This document shows, piece after piece, positions 10,544 through 19,061 of a DNA stretch of 64,000 nt (the stretch's first letter is position 1; each line of letters begins with the position of its first letter). Position numbers and translations under genes: made by a program. The notes beneath the pieces are model-generated. The model saw only the letters and a program-made list of their open reading frames with translations, had not been told where the DNA came from and did no database searches. The stretch spans positions 310,001-374,000 of the forward strand of contig NZ_JARVRX010000010.1 in NCBI RefSeq assembly GCF_030209435.1, written 5' to 3'. Origin of the DNA: Mycolicibacterium sp. lyk4-40-TYG-92 (GTDB lineage Bacteria > Actinomycetota > Actinomycetes > Mycobacteriales > Mycobacteriaceae).

Positions 10544-11320
10544 GTGGTGCGGTGTAGATCAGTGGTGCGCAACTTCATTTGCCGCGGCGGACAGGCTGAG
10601 CCTGCGAGTCCGTGCCGGGGTGTCCGCGGGTGGGCATGTGGCACTGCGGCATTGGCCTCGGTGGTAGTGGTAGTGGTTACGACGGGGCCGCCCGCTGGCG
10701 CTGCGCCCGGCACGGGGCCGTGGGATCCGTCGCTACCGAGTGTGCTCAGCGCGGGTGCTCCAGGTGATCCGGTGGCGATCGCGAATGCGTCGTTTCAGGC
10801 CAGTGCGCTGGCAGCTCAGACGACAATGGATTTGGGGCGTAAATTTCTGTCCGGCTTGGGTTTTCGTGGCGCAGCCGTTACTCCTGGTCCGGCGTTGCAG
10901 GGCAACCGCGTATACGGCGCGCAGGCGATCGAGTTTGCGATTCGGCGTGCCGGTTCCCAGATCGGGGTGCCGTATTCGTGGGGCGGGGGAGGCCTGACCG
11001 GGCCGAGCCGGGGCATCGATTCCGGCGCAGGCACGGTCGGCTTCGATTGTTCCGGGCTGACCCGCTATGCCTTCGCGGGCGTGGGAGTACTGCTGCCACG
11101 GTTTTCCGGTGATCAGTACAACGCTGGCCGGAAAGTGCCGCCGTCGCAAGCCAAACGCGGTGACTTGTTGTTCTGGGGTCCAGATGGCGGCCAGCATGAG
11201 GCGCTGTACCTCGGTGGCGGCCAGATGATCGAAGCGCAACAAACCGGTGTGCCGGTGAAGATTTCGCCGGTGCGCGTCAGCGGCATGACACCGTATGTGA
11301 CCCGCGTCATCGAAAGCTGA
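10544..11320 (+). CDS. Secreted NlpC/P60 peptidoglycan endopeptidase
   Basis: About 258 residues. An N-terminal signal/anchor (ALASVVVVVVTTGPPAGAA) is followed by a short helical linker and a C-terminal NlpC/P60 domain. The catalytic Cys is in FDCSG and the His in GQHEALYLGGG, so the enzyme should be active, unlike RipD-like homologues that have lost these residues. It would cleave D-Glu-DAP bonds in the peptidoglycan stem. AGGAGG at 10531-10536 places the start at GTG 10544 (or 10547) rather than GTG 10538. It is divergent from the small membrane protein and converges on the BlaR1-like gene. Confidence 0.88.
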   Translation: MVRCRSVVRNFICRGGQAEPASPCRGVRGWACGTAALASVVVVVVTTGPPAGAAPGTGPWDPSLPSVLSAGAPGDPVAIANASFQASALAAQTTMDLGRKFLSGLGFRGAAVTPGPALQGNRVYGAQAIEFAIRRAGSQIGVPYSWGGGGLTGPSRGIDSGAGTVGFDCSGLTRYAFAGVGVLLPRFSGDQYNAGRKVPPSQAKRGDLLFWGPDGGQHEALYLGGGQMIEAQQTGVPVKISPVRVSGMTPYVTRVIES

Positions 11321-11380
11321 ACCGCCGCACCGCATGGGCACCCCGATCGGCGACGGAGTGATGCCCGATGGTCGCAAGAC

Positions 11381-12325
11381 TTAGGCGGGGCACATCCACG
11401 TGCCAGACAGGTCCAGGACTCCGATCACGATCGGGCTCGACGCAATGACGGTAGCGGCGGCGATCAGCGCTGTGTGTGCAGCCAGACCAGCACGGCCGGT
11501 GGCCGGGCATGCCAGCCTCGCCGCGCGGTGAAGGACCGCGATATCGGCGGCGCCAAGGGCACCGGCCGGGGCTGTGCCGACCAGGGCCACCAGACCGGCC
11601 AACAGTGCGCGACGCCCGTATCGGCGGGCTGCGGCGTCGTCGGCGCACATTTCAAGCAGCCGCGCGACATCCTCGGCGCCGCGGGTGAGCAGGCCAACGT
11701 GTGGCAGCGCGGTTGCCAGTGCGCGCAGCACTGTAGCGATGGTGAGGTGATGGCCCGCTACATGTGCGCGCTCATGGGCGATGACCGCGTGCAGTTCGCG
11801 CTTACCCAGGGCATCCACTGCCGAGCTGGTGACAACGATCGCCGGCGGCCGGCCCGCCACCGCGTAGGCCGCGCGCTCGGGTGCCTGCAGGACGTACACG
11901 TGGGGGCCATACAGCGGTTGGCCGACCATCCGCACCGCATCGCAGTGGTGGCGGGCGGAGCCACGCAGCCGGTGGATGCGCCGTCCGACCCCAACGCCGA
12001 TCGCTGCAGTGGTGATGGCCACCGCGAAAACTGCTGTGATCACTGCAATTTGTGCTGCCGAGCCGTGGGCGCCCGAGGCGAAGTCGCACAGCAGTTCCAC
12101 GCAGGTGACGACGAGATTGCTCGGCTGCCCCCAGTGCGCGATCACGTCGCGCACGATCAGGACACAGATTGTCAGCCCGGTGAGCAGGAAGCTGCTCACC
12201 GCGATCAGCCACGCGGCGACACCGGCGCGGGGCGCCTGACCGCCCCGGGTGAGCCAAGCCAGCACCCGAGGCCCGAATGCGACCAGGGCGCCGTAGTACA
12301 GGGCCAGGCAGGTCGCTGCGCTCAC
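11381..12325 (-). CDS. BlaR1-like M56 membrane metallopeptidase
   Basis: About 314 residues with several hydrophobic segments and the zinc motif AHERAHVAGHH (HExxH) of family M56. It lacks the C-terminal penicillin-binding sensor domain of staphylococcal BlaR1, as is usual in mycobacteria. It is expected to cleave or inactivate the BlaI repressor. The GTG start at 12325 overlaps the BlaI stop codon (GTGA), so the two are translationally coupled; longer open sequence upstream is an overlap with BlaI in another frame. Confidence 0.87.
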   Translation of the reverse strand: MSAATCLALYYGALVAFGPRVLAWLTRGGQAPRAGVAAWLIAVSSFLLTGLTICVLIVRDVIAHWGQPSNLVVTCVELLCDFASGAHGSAAQIAVITAVFAVAITTAAIGVGVGRRIHRLRGSARHHCDAVRMVGQPLYGPHVYVLQAPERAAYAVAGRPPAIVVTSSAVDALGKRELHAVIAHERAHVAGHHLTIATVLRALATALPHVGLLTRGAEDVARLLEMCADDAAARRYGRRALLAGLVALVGTAPAGALGAADIAVLHRAARLACPATGRAGLAAHTALIAAATVIASSPIVIGVLDLSGTWMCPA

Positions 12326-12711
12326 GGCTTTTTCGCCCGGTTTGCCCGTCGCGCCACCCTTCGCAGTGCCTCTCGCAGCCGTTCGGATTCGTCCGAGCTG
12401 ATCTGCTCGATGAAGTAGGTGAGCACCAAGTCGGAGCGGCCGCCGCCATCGAGGGCTTCGCGCATCAGGTGTGCGGTGTGTTCTTCGCGGTTCATCACGG
12501 CCCGGTAGCGGTAGGCGCGGCCATCGCGATCGCGGGCCAGCCACCCCTTGGTGTGCAGGTTGTCCATCGTTGACATCACGGTGGTGTAGGCGATCTGCCG
12601 CTCGCTGGACAATTCCTCGTAAATGTCCCGGACGGTCACGGTGTCGGGGTCACGCTTCCATACGCGATCCATCACAACCGATTCCAGCTCCCCGAAACCT
12701 CGCAACCGCAC
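12322..12711 (-). CDS. blaI: BlaI/MecI-family repressor
   Basis: About 129 residues, the usual BlaI length. The winged helix includes LESVVMDRVWKRD and the recognition-region motif IAYTTVMSTMDNLHTKGWL, which is diagnostic of the family. The C-terminal part should dimerise. The GTG at 12711 is chosen because AAGGG lies seven to eight bases upstream and the protein then begins exactly like its homologues. It likely represses its own operon or the neighbouring envelope genes that carry CTAC/GTAG dyads. Derepression would come from the coupled M56 peptidase. Confidence 0.9.
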   Translation of the reverse strand: MRLRGFGELESVVMDRVWKRDPDTVTVRDIYEELSSERQIAYTTVMSTMDNLHTKGWLARDRDGRAYRYRAVMNREEHTAHLMREALDGGGRSDLVLTYFIEQISSDESERLREALRRVARRANRAKKP

Positions 12712-12992
12712 GCTCAAACACCCTTCATCTCTGAGGACTGAGCCTACCGCCCGCCGCGCGCCCAGCCGGGTTCCGACGCGAACTCCCAACGCCGGTGGCT
12801 CAGTCGTTGTCCTGGCTCTTCACTGCACTGCCGGACCTCCCTTCGTCTGCGCCAACGACCACCTCGACATACCCTCGACGCGGATTGGCTCAGGTGACCT
12901 CGAAAGTGCGATTCGGACCGGCGGCAAGTGGTGAAGCAGCGGATATCGGTCTCGACAATATGTCGACGCGGACGACATTGCTGCAGTGCGTT

Positions 12993-13027
12993 TAGACCGA
13001 TGGTCTACTCTATAGACCGGTGGTCTA
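12993..13027. promoter_or_regulatory. Tandem TetR-type operators
   Basis: Two 15-bp palindromes, TAGACC-GAT-GGTCTA (12993-13007) and TAGACC-GGT-GGTCTA (13013-13027), have centres exactly 20 bp apart. They lie about 50 bp upstream of the membrane-protein start in a 366-bp stretch (12712-13077) that has no gene. The likely ligand is the TetR regulator encoded at 13531. Confidence 0.65.
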
Positions 13028-13077
13028 AAAAAGCAGGAAGCAGCCCTCCACCGCCATGTCGAAAAGGAGTCGTAACC

Positions 13078-13518
13078 GTGCGCACATCCGCCGTCACCAT
13101 GACCGATCGCACACAGCGCACGCGTTCATTCGCACGCGTTCTCGGACCGTTTATCGCCGTGGTTCCTGCGATCCTCGCGATCAGAGCCGGAAGTATCGGA
13201 AGGGAGTTATCTGGTTTCGCGGCAGACCCGATGTGGGCGTGGGCGGCAGGCGCTCTGCTCTTCTTTTGCGGCGTGTTCATCCTTGCGTTCCACCAGTATT
13301 GGCGCAGCGCCGCCGCCGTGATCATCTCGCTGTTCGGCTGGTTCCTACTGCTGCGGGGTTTCGCGTTGCTCGCCATCCCACAGCTGATCGTGAAGGGAGC
13401 CAAAACGGCCACCGAGACGTCGAGTCCCACGCTGGGCGTCGTGCGGGTCGGCTTCGGTCTACTCGCACTCTGCGGTTTGTATCTGGCATATGTCGGGTGG
13501 GCGAAGAAGGCGGACTGA
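13078..13518 (+). CDS. Four-TM integral membrane protein
   Basis: About 146 residues with four hydrophobic helices and little else. No catalytic motif is visible and I do not assign a function. GTG 13078 is preceded by AAAGGAG at good spacing. It is co-oriented with a TetR gene starting 12 bp downstream and is preceded by two strong palindromes, so the pair is probably an autoregulated operon. Small membrane proteins in such operons often respond to lipophilic compounds, but that is context only. Confidence 0.75.
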   Translation: MRTSAVTMTDRTQRTRSFARVLGPFIAVVPAILAIRAGSIGRELSGFAADPMWAWAAGALLFFCGVFILAFHQYWRSAAAVIISLFGWFLLLRGFALLAIPQLIVKGAKTATETSSPTLGVVRVGFGLLALCGLYLAYVGWAKKAD

Positions 13519-13530
13519 TTCAATACCGCC

Positions 13531-14229
13531 ATGTCGCGTGTGGTCAAAACCAAGGATGTCCGGCGGGCCGAAGTGCTCGACCAGGCACTCGCGCTCTTCC
13601 TTGAACGCGGTTACGACAATGTCAGCCTCAACGACCTTCTTGCCGCGGGAGGTACTCCGAAAGGCGCTTTCTACCACTACTTCCCGTCCAAGGAGGCACT
13701 GATCAGTGCGCTTGCTCAACGCAGCGCCGCTGAAGCCTTCGAAGTGTTGCGCCCGGCCTTCGACGAGCCCGGCAGGAATGCGCTGGAACGCCTCAATGCC
13801 GGACTTGCGGCGAGTTACGACGTCAAGATGGCGATGGCGGCTCCCGAACAGATCGCGGCGATGGCATCACTGCTGAAGCCGGGCAACCAGGCCCTGTTCC
13901 GAAGGATCGTGACCATCTGGGAGGACCTGTTCCGGCCGGTGCTGACCGAAGTCATCACTCAGGGGGTACGCGAGGGTGTGTTCGACACCTTCGATCCCGA
14001 AGGCGTCGGTGACATGATTCAGGGATTCGCAGCCAGCCTGCAGGCGAACCTGGTTCATGTGCTCAATGCACCTGACGCGAGATCGCGACGGAAGGCCATC
14101 GATGATTGCGTGAAGCGCACCAAGCTCCACGGTATCGCGACGGACCGGATCCTCGGTTTACCCGACGGGTCAACGGTAGTGCTCAATCGCAAGCAGATAG
14201 CCGCGATGGTCGCACTCCTCAAGCCCTGA
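13531..14229 (+). CDS. TetR/AcrR-family regulator
   Basis: 232 residues. The N-terminal helix-turn-helix reads LFLERGYDNVSLNDLLAAGG, then TPKGAFYHYFPSKEALI, a textbook TetR DNA-binding domain. The C-terminal ligand domain is about 170 residues. It starts 12 bp after the membrane protein stop. The tandem TAGACC/GGTCTA palindromes upstream of that operon are its most likely binding sites, giving negative autoregulation. The ligand is unknown. Confidence 0.9.
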   Translation: MSRVVKTKDVRRAEVLDQALALFLERGYDNVSLNDLLAAGGTPKGAFYHYFPSKEALISALAQRSAAEAFEVLRPAFDEPGRNALERLNAGLAASYDVKMAMAAPEQIAAMASLLKPGNQALFRRIVTIWEDLFRPVLTEVITQGVREGVFDTFDPEGVGDMIQGFAASLQANLVHVLNAPDARSRRKAIDDCVKRTKLHGIATDRILGLPDGSTVVLNRKQIAAMVALLKP

Positions 14230-14953
14230 ACAGCCCGGTGAGTCGATGTCGTAAACCGTGCCGGCCACGATCACACCGCCGGCGAGGCCTCCGTCGTCCA
14301 CGTCGTCAGCACGGTCCGGTCGAGTCGACGCCCTCCCAACGAGATTCAATTCGCAACCCCTAACAATTGCTGGTGCCTGATCACGCTGAGGTGCTGCGCT
14401 CATTTCCGGTGCCGGCGACAATCGCCGCTTGCTCACGGTTCGCAGCCGCGATTCTGGTCCCGCTGCGGGTCAGGTCACCGGGGTTTCGCTGGCCGGCATT
14501 TGACACTTGGCTTCCCAGCGTATCGTCGCGGTTCCTCGGAAACTGCTGTGGGACAACGAGTTAAGTATTGGTCAACGAGGACTCTTGGCTACCCGAAGGC
14601 ACACCGGGATCTGCGGGATGCCAGGCACTCGGCTGGTCCGGGCCGGGCTGTATGGCGCTTGGAAACCAAGGGCTTGGTGGACCGTGTCGATGCTGACCTG
14701 GTACGCCGTCCGTGCTTGGCGTGACAACATCGCCTCGCTCGCGATCATGCGCGGAATACCCTATACCCGGGGGTGAAGCGCCGAGGAATTCCGCCGCCAC
14801 CAACCCGACGCCGCGCTCACGTTCTCGATGTCCTGTGACCAATGGCACACCTTACGACGTCGCGACATCGAGCCGCACGGCGTAACTCCAGTACGCGAGT
14901 TTCTCGGCCTCGAAGATCTCAGAACGCTTGACTCGTAACGTGATCGGAGGTCT
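14230..14953. other. 724-bp region without a recognisable gene
   Basis: No ORF here looks like a known family. A stretch open on the plus strand from 14777 to 14938 (about 53 codons, beginning after a stop, containing FSMSCDQWHTL) has coding-like composition but no start codon. It overlaps the end of the broken acetyltransferase on the other strand. It may be a gene fragment; nothing further can be supported. Confidence 0.4.
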
Positions 14954-15495
14954 CTACAAACGAGACGGGGAGGCTCGGAGCGACCGCTGATAGCGGACTT
15001 CGTGGACGCCATGGTCGCCAATCGAGTCCGTTCGCTCGGTGCCGTCGCAGTACCACCCGGCGCGTTCGTAAAAGCGTCGAGCGCGATCATTCCCGACAAC
15101 ACCCACAATGAAGCTGTGCCATAGCCATGGCTAGACAATTGTGCGCAACCAGCGGTGATGAGGCAGCGCCCGATTCCAGAGCCCCACCTTTCTGGATCGA
15201 CATAGAGCGCCCAGATTTCCCCACCGCCTTGCAGATCCGTATCCCGGCACCACCCCGTGGTCACGTGTCCGCATACCGTCCCCCCGTCGATGGCGACCTG
15301 AGTGAAGGGACCTGCCGCATTCATCTGGTCGAACCCATACCGGCTAGCCCTGTCCTCAGGCCGCAACGCATCCAGATAGTCGATCGGAAGCAAGCCGCGG
15401 TAGCCCACTTGCCATGAGCGGACATGCGCCTGCGCAACAGCCATCGAGTCCGCGGCCACAGCCGGCCTGACAAGTAACGACTCGTTGAAGGGCAC
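14954..15495 (-). pseudogene. Frameshifted GNAT acetyltransferase
   Basis: The first frame encodes a GNAT domain: VRPAVAADSMAVAQAHVRSW at the N-terminus and the acetyl-CoA loop RWGSGIGRCL. Near 15097-15100 one base appears to be missing. The domain then continues in the next frame as GNDRARRFYERAGW, ending at a TAG at 14956-14954 after EVRYQRSL, the expected C-terminus. The single frameshift makes this a probable pseudogene, although a sequencing error would restore an intact gene of about 180 residues. Confidence 0.75.
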
Positions 15496-15569
15496 GGGCC
15501 CAGCGTGGCAGCACGCGTCGCAGCCTTCAAGTACTTTTCCGCTGAGACGTGGAGGACTTGCGCCAAGGA

Positions 15570-16358
15570 CTACATGCCGCCACGAGTGACGATGGGACCC
15601 ATGAGTTTCGGCATCGCCCGGTAGAGCTGGATGACTAGGCGATTCAGCAGCGGAAAGACGATGAACTCGTCATTGCGGGCGACGCCGCGCAAGATGGCTT
15701 CCGCGGCTTGGCGCGGGGTCGCCTTCTTCATCGGTACTCGTTCGACCGCAGCGCCGTAGTTGTAGGAGGCGAGATTGGTTGCGGCGCTGAAGATATTGGT
15801 ATCCACCAACCCGGGTAGCACGACGGTGACGTTGATGTCGTGCTCGGCGGCTTCGGCTCGCAGTGATGTGCTGAGGCCGACGACGGCGTGCTTGGTTGCC
15901 GCGTAGGCCGCGGATCGCACGACGGGCATGACGCCGGCGCTGCTGGAGGTGTTGATGATGTGGCCGTGGCCTTGCTTGCGCATCTGTGCGTAGGCGGCCT
16001 CCGTGCCGTGCACGACGCCCCAGAAATTGATGTCGACGATGCGCTGCCAGGCATCTGGGGTCATCTCTGCGAAATCGCCGCCGACCACGATGCCGGCGTT
16101 GTTGAACATCAGGTCCAGCCCACCGGATTCGCTGACGACGCGATCCACTGCTGCGGTCACCGCGCTTCGATCGCTGACGTCGAGCGGAACCGCGTGAATG
16201 CCGGTGGTGCCGTCGAGCTGGGCGAGGCGCTCGGCGTCGCGGTCGGCGGCGTAGACGGTGGCCCCGCGCTCAGCCAATATCACCGCCAGGGCACGGCCGA
16301 TACCAGAGGCGGCTCCGGTCACGAACGCTGTCTTATTTTCGAATGTATAGCGGGTCAT
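15570..16358 (-). CDS. Short-chain dehydrogenase/reductase
   Basis: About 262 residues, classical SDR. It has TGAASGIG at the nucleotide site, NNAG, the catalytic Ser in NTSSSAGV and YAATKHA as the YxxxK motif. The extra C-terminal segment (RNDEFIVFPLLNRLVIQLYR) is typical of mycobacterial SDRs acting on lipids or steroids. ATG 16358 places the start directly before the Rossmann strand. The upstream in-frame extension overlaps the 3' end of the Rieske remnant and does not look like SDR. It probably once formed an operon with that oxygenase. Confidence 0.9.
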   Translation of the reverse strand: MTRYTFENKTAFVTGAASGIGRALAVILAERGATVYAADRDAERLAQLDGTTGIHAVPLDVSDRSAVTAAVDRVVSESGGLDLMFNNAGIVVGGDFAEMTPDAWQRIVDINFWGVVHGTEAAYAQMRKQGHGHIINTSSSAGVMPVVRSAAYAATKHAVVGLSTSLRAEAAEHDINVTVVLPGLVDTNIFSAATNLASYNYGAAVERVPMKKATPRQAAEAILRGVARNDEFIVFPLLNRLVIQLYRAMPKLMGPIVTRGGM

Positions 16359-16749
16359 GGCAACTCGGCGATGTTGCGGGCCACTTCGTCCTCCCAGAGG
16401 TCGTTGGCGTGGGTGGTATCGACTTCCCGCTCGAAGCGGGCGATCATGTCGGATTTGACGTCGGCGCCATCGACGTAGAACTGCGCGTACCAGCGGCGAT
16501 GCTGGCAGGCTGGGCTGTCTTCCTCGGTCAGCAGAGGTTTTCGATGCCGGTCTTGCTCCACCAGATCTCTCCATCTTGCAGGAAACCGTCCCCGAGGCTG
16601 CGGCTCAGTGTCGCGGCGAGCTTTCGGTCTTGGTCGCCATCCGGACCCATGTTGCCGACCTCGCACTGCTTGCTCAGCAACTGTTCGGTGGCGTCGAGTT
16701 CTTCAGTGAACCAGTCGATTTGGCAGATCGATCCATACGAGGCGGTCAC
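16355..16749 (-). pseudogene. Truncated, frameshifted KshA-like Rieske oxygenase remnant
   Basis: The first frame ends with LGDGFLQDGEIWWSKTGIEN. After a one-base loss at about 16536 the next frame gives PLLTEED, RRWYAQFYVDGADV and then FEREVDTTHANDLW. This order and pattern match the extreme C-terminus of 3-ketosteroid 9-alpha-hydroxylase oxygenase (KshA). The Rieske [2Fe-2S] domain and the mononuclear iron ligands are missing. A GTG at 16749 with GGAAGG upstream could start a short chimeric peptide, but no enzyme activity is expected. Confidence 0.65.
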
Positions 16750-17004
16750 AGGTTTCCTTCCGGGGCCGACTGAGCGGAGGGCAAGCAATGTCAAAATAAG
16801 CGACGACGCTTAATTTGGCAAGCATTCGTGATTGTGTTGAGGGGGTCCGGGTGTGGCGCCCGTTTGGCTGAGTGGCGGTCGATCAGATGGTGATGGTGCC
16901 TCGGATGCAGGTAGTGCTGGCGCCGCCAGCCCGTGCGCTCTGTGTTGGCGTCGATGTGGATGATTCCGGCGGGCGCCCCGGGAGACTCGGCATGGCACAC
17001 AGTT

Positions 17005-18240
17005 TCATTTTTCCGTGGCCGCAGACGACTGCATACGCTGCCATCGTCGGACATGGTCGTTTTGTGCAAGACGTTCGCGACGGTCTCTTATGGGTTCCGC
17101 TGGCGCATCGTGCTCGCGTGGCGGCAGATTGAAGGCGCTGTACACCACGCGCCGTTCGGCGGTTCGCGGCGGGCGACTCATGTGGAGCGTGCAACTGCAA
17201 TGAATCGTAAGGTCGCCAGTGCGAGTGGGTAACGCACGGTGCGGAAGGTCGATGTCGTCGATGTGTACCGGGGATACGTTCGCCCGGTGTGATCCGGCCA
17301 CCACACCGATTTCACCACTCTCTGGTCCCGACCCGGTGACTGAAACACCGACCACAAGGTTGGCGCAGTTGCGGCTGTGGTTTCCCGATGCGCAGTCCTT
17401 ATGCCAGGCCAGGTCCGAGATTCCTTCGACGACACCGATCTTCTTGAGTAGGCCACCGGCAGCATCACCGCGGTCGGGGTTGGGCGGGATCCACTGATCG
17501 TCGGTCAATCGGGCAATATCCATGAACCGGTCGTCGTTCAAAAGCTCTCGCAGCGTGGGTGATTTCTCGTTGAACGCAAGTATTCGTGCTGGATACTGCT
17601 GGCCTGACGCCGTACGGGCCCACCATGACTGGCCGTCTTCGGGGTGGGAATCGGCGATGGCAGCGTCCAGTTCGTCGGATACCGCTGCCATCTCGCGGGA
17701 TGTGAAAACCCCGGCGATGTGGAGGAATCCGGCTTCTTCTAGGAAGTGGCCGAGGTCAGCGGGGTCGTCTTCAAGCGTAAAGCTGCGATTGATGTCCAGG
17801 GCAGCACCGTGCCGGTCTCTGAACTCGATGGAACCGCTTTGAAATACCGGCGTTCCATCGAGCAGGTGTCGCAGTACGGGTTCCCAGCGCACGAAGTCGG
17901 TGACGGTGCCCCGGCGGATGTCCACTCGCTGCGTCGTGGTCAACCACGCTGTCGAGACCACGTCCTGCAGCAAATCAGAAAATGCGTCGGCGCCTATGGA
18001 CACCCGGAGACCCGGAGTGTCGCCGGAGCGAAGCGCCAGTCGGTCGCCGTCGATCGCGAGCGAGATCTCCGCGCCATCGATGTCGAACGTTATGGGCGCC
18101 AACGACATCCTGGCGGCTGATCGGCCGGCTTCATGCCATCGTTCGGCGGGAAGGCTGGATTGTAGCTGTGACACAAGGGCTTCGGGTTCTAGCTGAACAG
18201 CGTCGTCGACGTAGCGGGTGCGGAAATCAAGGCTGCCCAT
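17005..18240 (-). CDS. SCP2-like/phytanoyl-CoA dioxygenase fusion
   Basis: About 411 residues. The N-terminal part (about 25-140) resembles a sterol-carrier (SCP2-like) domain. The rest is a PhyH-type Fe(II)/2-oxoglutarate dioxygenase: WHKDC gives the HxD iron ligands, TLHMSRPP the distal His and RRVVYSAF the likely 2-oxoglutarate Arg. It presumably hydroxylates a lipid-like substrate in the cytoplasm. It lies about 50 bp downstream of a TetR gene on the same strand and probably forms an operon with it, with an MFS exporter divergent. ATG 18240 is preferred to 18258 on alignment with the body of the domain. Confidence 0.8.
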   Translation of the reverse strand: MGSLDFRTRYVDDAVQLEPEALVSQLQSSLPAERWHEAGRSAARMSLAPITFDIDGAEISLAIDGDRLALRSGDTPGLRVSIGADAFSDLLQDVVSTAWLTTTQRVDIRRGTVTDFVRWEPVLRHLLDGTPVFQSGSIEFRDRHGAALDINRSFTLEDDPADLGHFLEEAGFLHIAGVFTSREMAAVSDELDAAIADSHPEDGQSWWARTASGQQYPARILAFNEKSPTLRELLNDDRFMDIARLTDDQWIPPNPDRGDAAGGLLKKIGVVEGISDLAWHKDCASGNHSRNCANLVVGVSVTGSGPESGEIGVVAGSHRANVSPVHIDDIDLPHRALPTRTGDLTIHCSCTLHMSRPPRTAERRVVYSAFNLPPREHDAPAEPIRDRRERLAQNDHVRRWQRMQSSAATEK

Positions 18241-18290
18241 GACTGCGCTCCGTTTCAATAGTGTTGGCTTGGCGGGGTGTACTGCAACCT

Positions 18291-18905
18291 CTACCGAGGT
18301 GCGTCCGTGGTGAGGATGGAAACGAACTCGCGCAGACGTCGGCGGACATCGACGCTCTCGGGGTCCAGGAGCGATTGCAGCAGAAGGCCATCCCAGAGCG
18401 CCATCAGCATGTTCGCCGCTGATGACGGCGTGATGTTGTGACGAAGTTGGCCGTCACGGCTCATATCGCTGAATGCGCCTGTTAGCTCAGCGCGCACACG
18501 CGCATAGCGGGACAACATGTAACCGTGAGCAGGATGGGTTGGATCGGTGGCCTCGGCCGTCAATCGACAGAACAGCGCGGTATAGGTGCCATGGGGATCG
18601 TCCTCGCGGTCGATGGTGCTCAACAAGGCTGAACGCGCATCGAGGGCGGGATTGGCTCCCAAATACTCGCGGACCAGCTCTTCTCTGTTGTCCAAAACGG
18701 CGATGAGCAACTTTTCTTTGGTGGGAAAGTGATGCAGCACAGTCGCTTCGGCCAATCCTGCGCGCTCGGCTACTGCTCGCAGAGACCCTCGGTTGTATCC
18801 GGACACCGAAAAGACCTCGAGGGCTGCCTCCATGATCTGTTGTTGACGTAGAGCCGACTTGGCGTACGGCCCCCGTGTTGTTGTTGTGGGCTTTTCCGTG
18901 CTCAG
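18291..18905 (-). CDS. TetR/AcrR-family regulator
   Basis: About 204 residues; the HTH is ALEVFSVSGYNRGSLRAVAE, then LAEATVLHHFPTKEKLL. The open frame extends to an ATG at 18980, but that longer N-terminus would run through a perfect 10-bp inverted repeat (18943-18966) that looks like the operator. A CTG at 18905 has an excellent AAGGAGG seven bases upstream, so I favour a rare CTG start; the ATG start cannot be excluded. It probably controls the divergent MFS gene and the downstream dioxygenase through the palindrome. Confidence 0.85.
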   Translation of the reverse strand: MSTEKPTTTTRGPYAKSALRQQQIMEAALEVFSVSGYNRGSLRAVAERAGLAEATVLHHFPTKEKLLIAVLDNREELVREYLGANPALDARSALLSTIDREDDPHGTYTALFCRLTAEATDPTHPAHGYMLSRYARVRAELTGAFSDMSRDGQLRHNITPSSAANMLMALWDGLLLQSLLDPESVDVRRRLREFVSILTTDAPR

Positions 18906-18942
18906 GGCGGTGCCTCCTTGGTATCGGCGGAAGCGCGAACTC

Positions 18943-18966
18943 AAAACCGAGTCTACACTCGGTTTT
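18943..18966. promoter_or_regulatory. Perfect 24-bp palindromic operator
   Basis: AAAACCGAGT (18943-18952) and ACTCGGTTTT (18957-18966) are a perfect 10-bp inverted repeat with a CTAC spacer. On the minus strand TAGACT inside it fits a -10 hexamer. It lies between the TetR-dioxygenase operon and the divergent MFS gene, so a single repressor dimer pair could silence both. Confidence 0.7.
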
Positions 18967-19061
18967 CGTGATGAGCGCATGTCCGCATCCCGCCGAGCCC
19001 ATGACTCGGGTGCCGGGGACCCTATCTAGCGACGACCGCCCGCTTGAGAGGGATCGGATTG

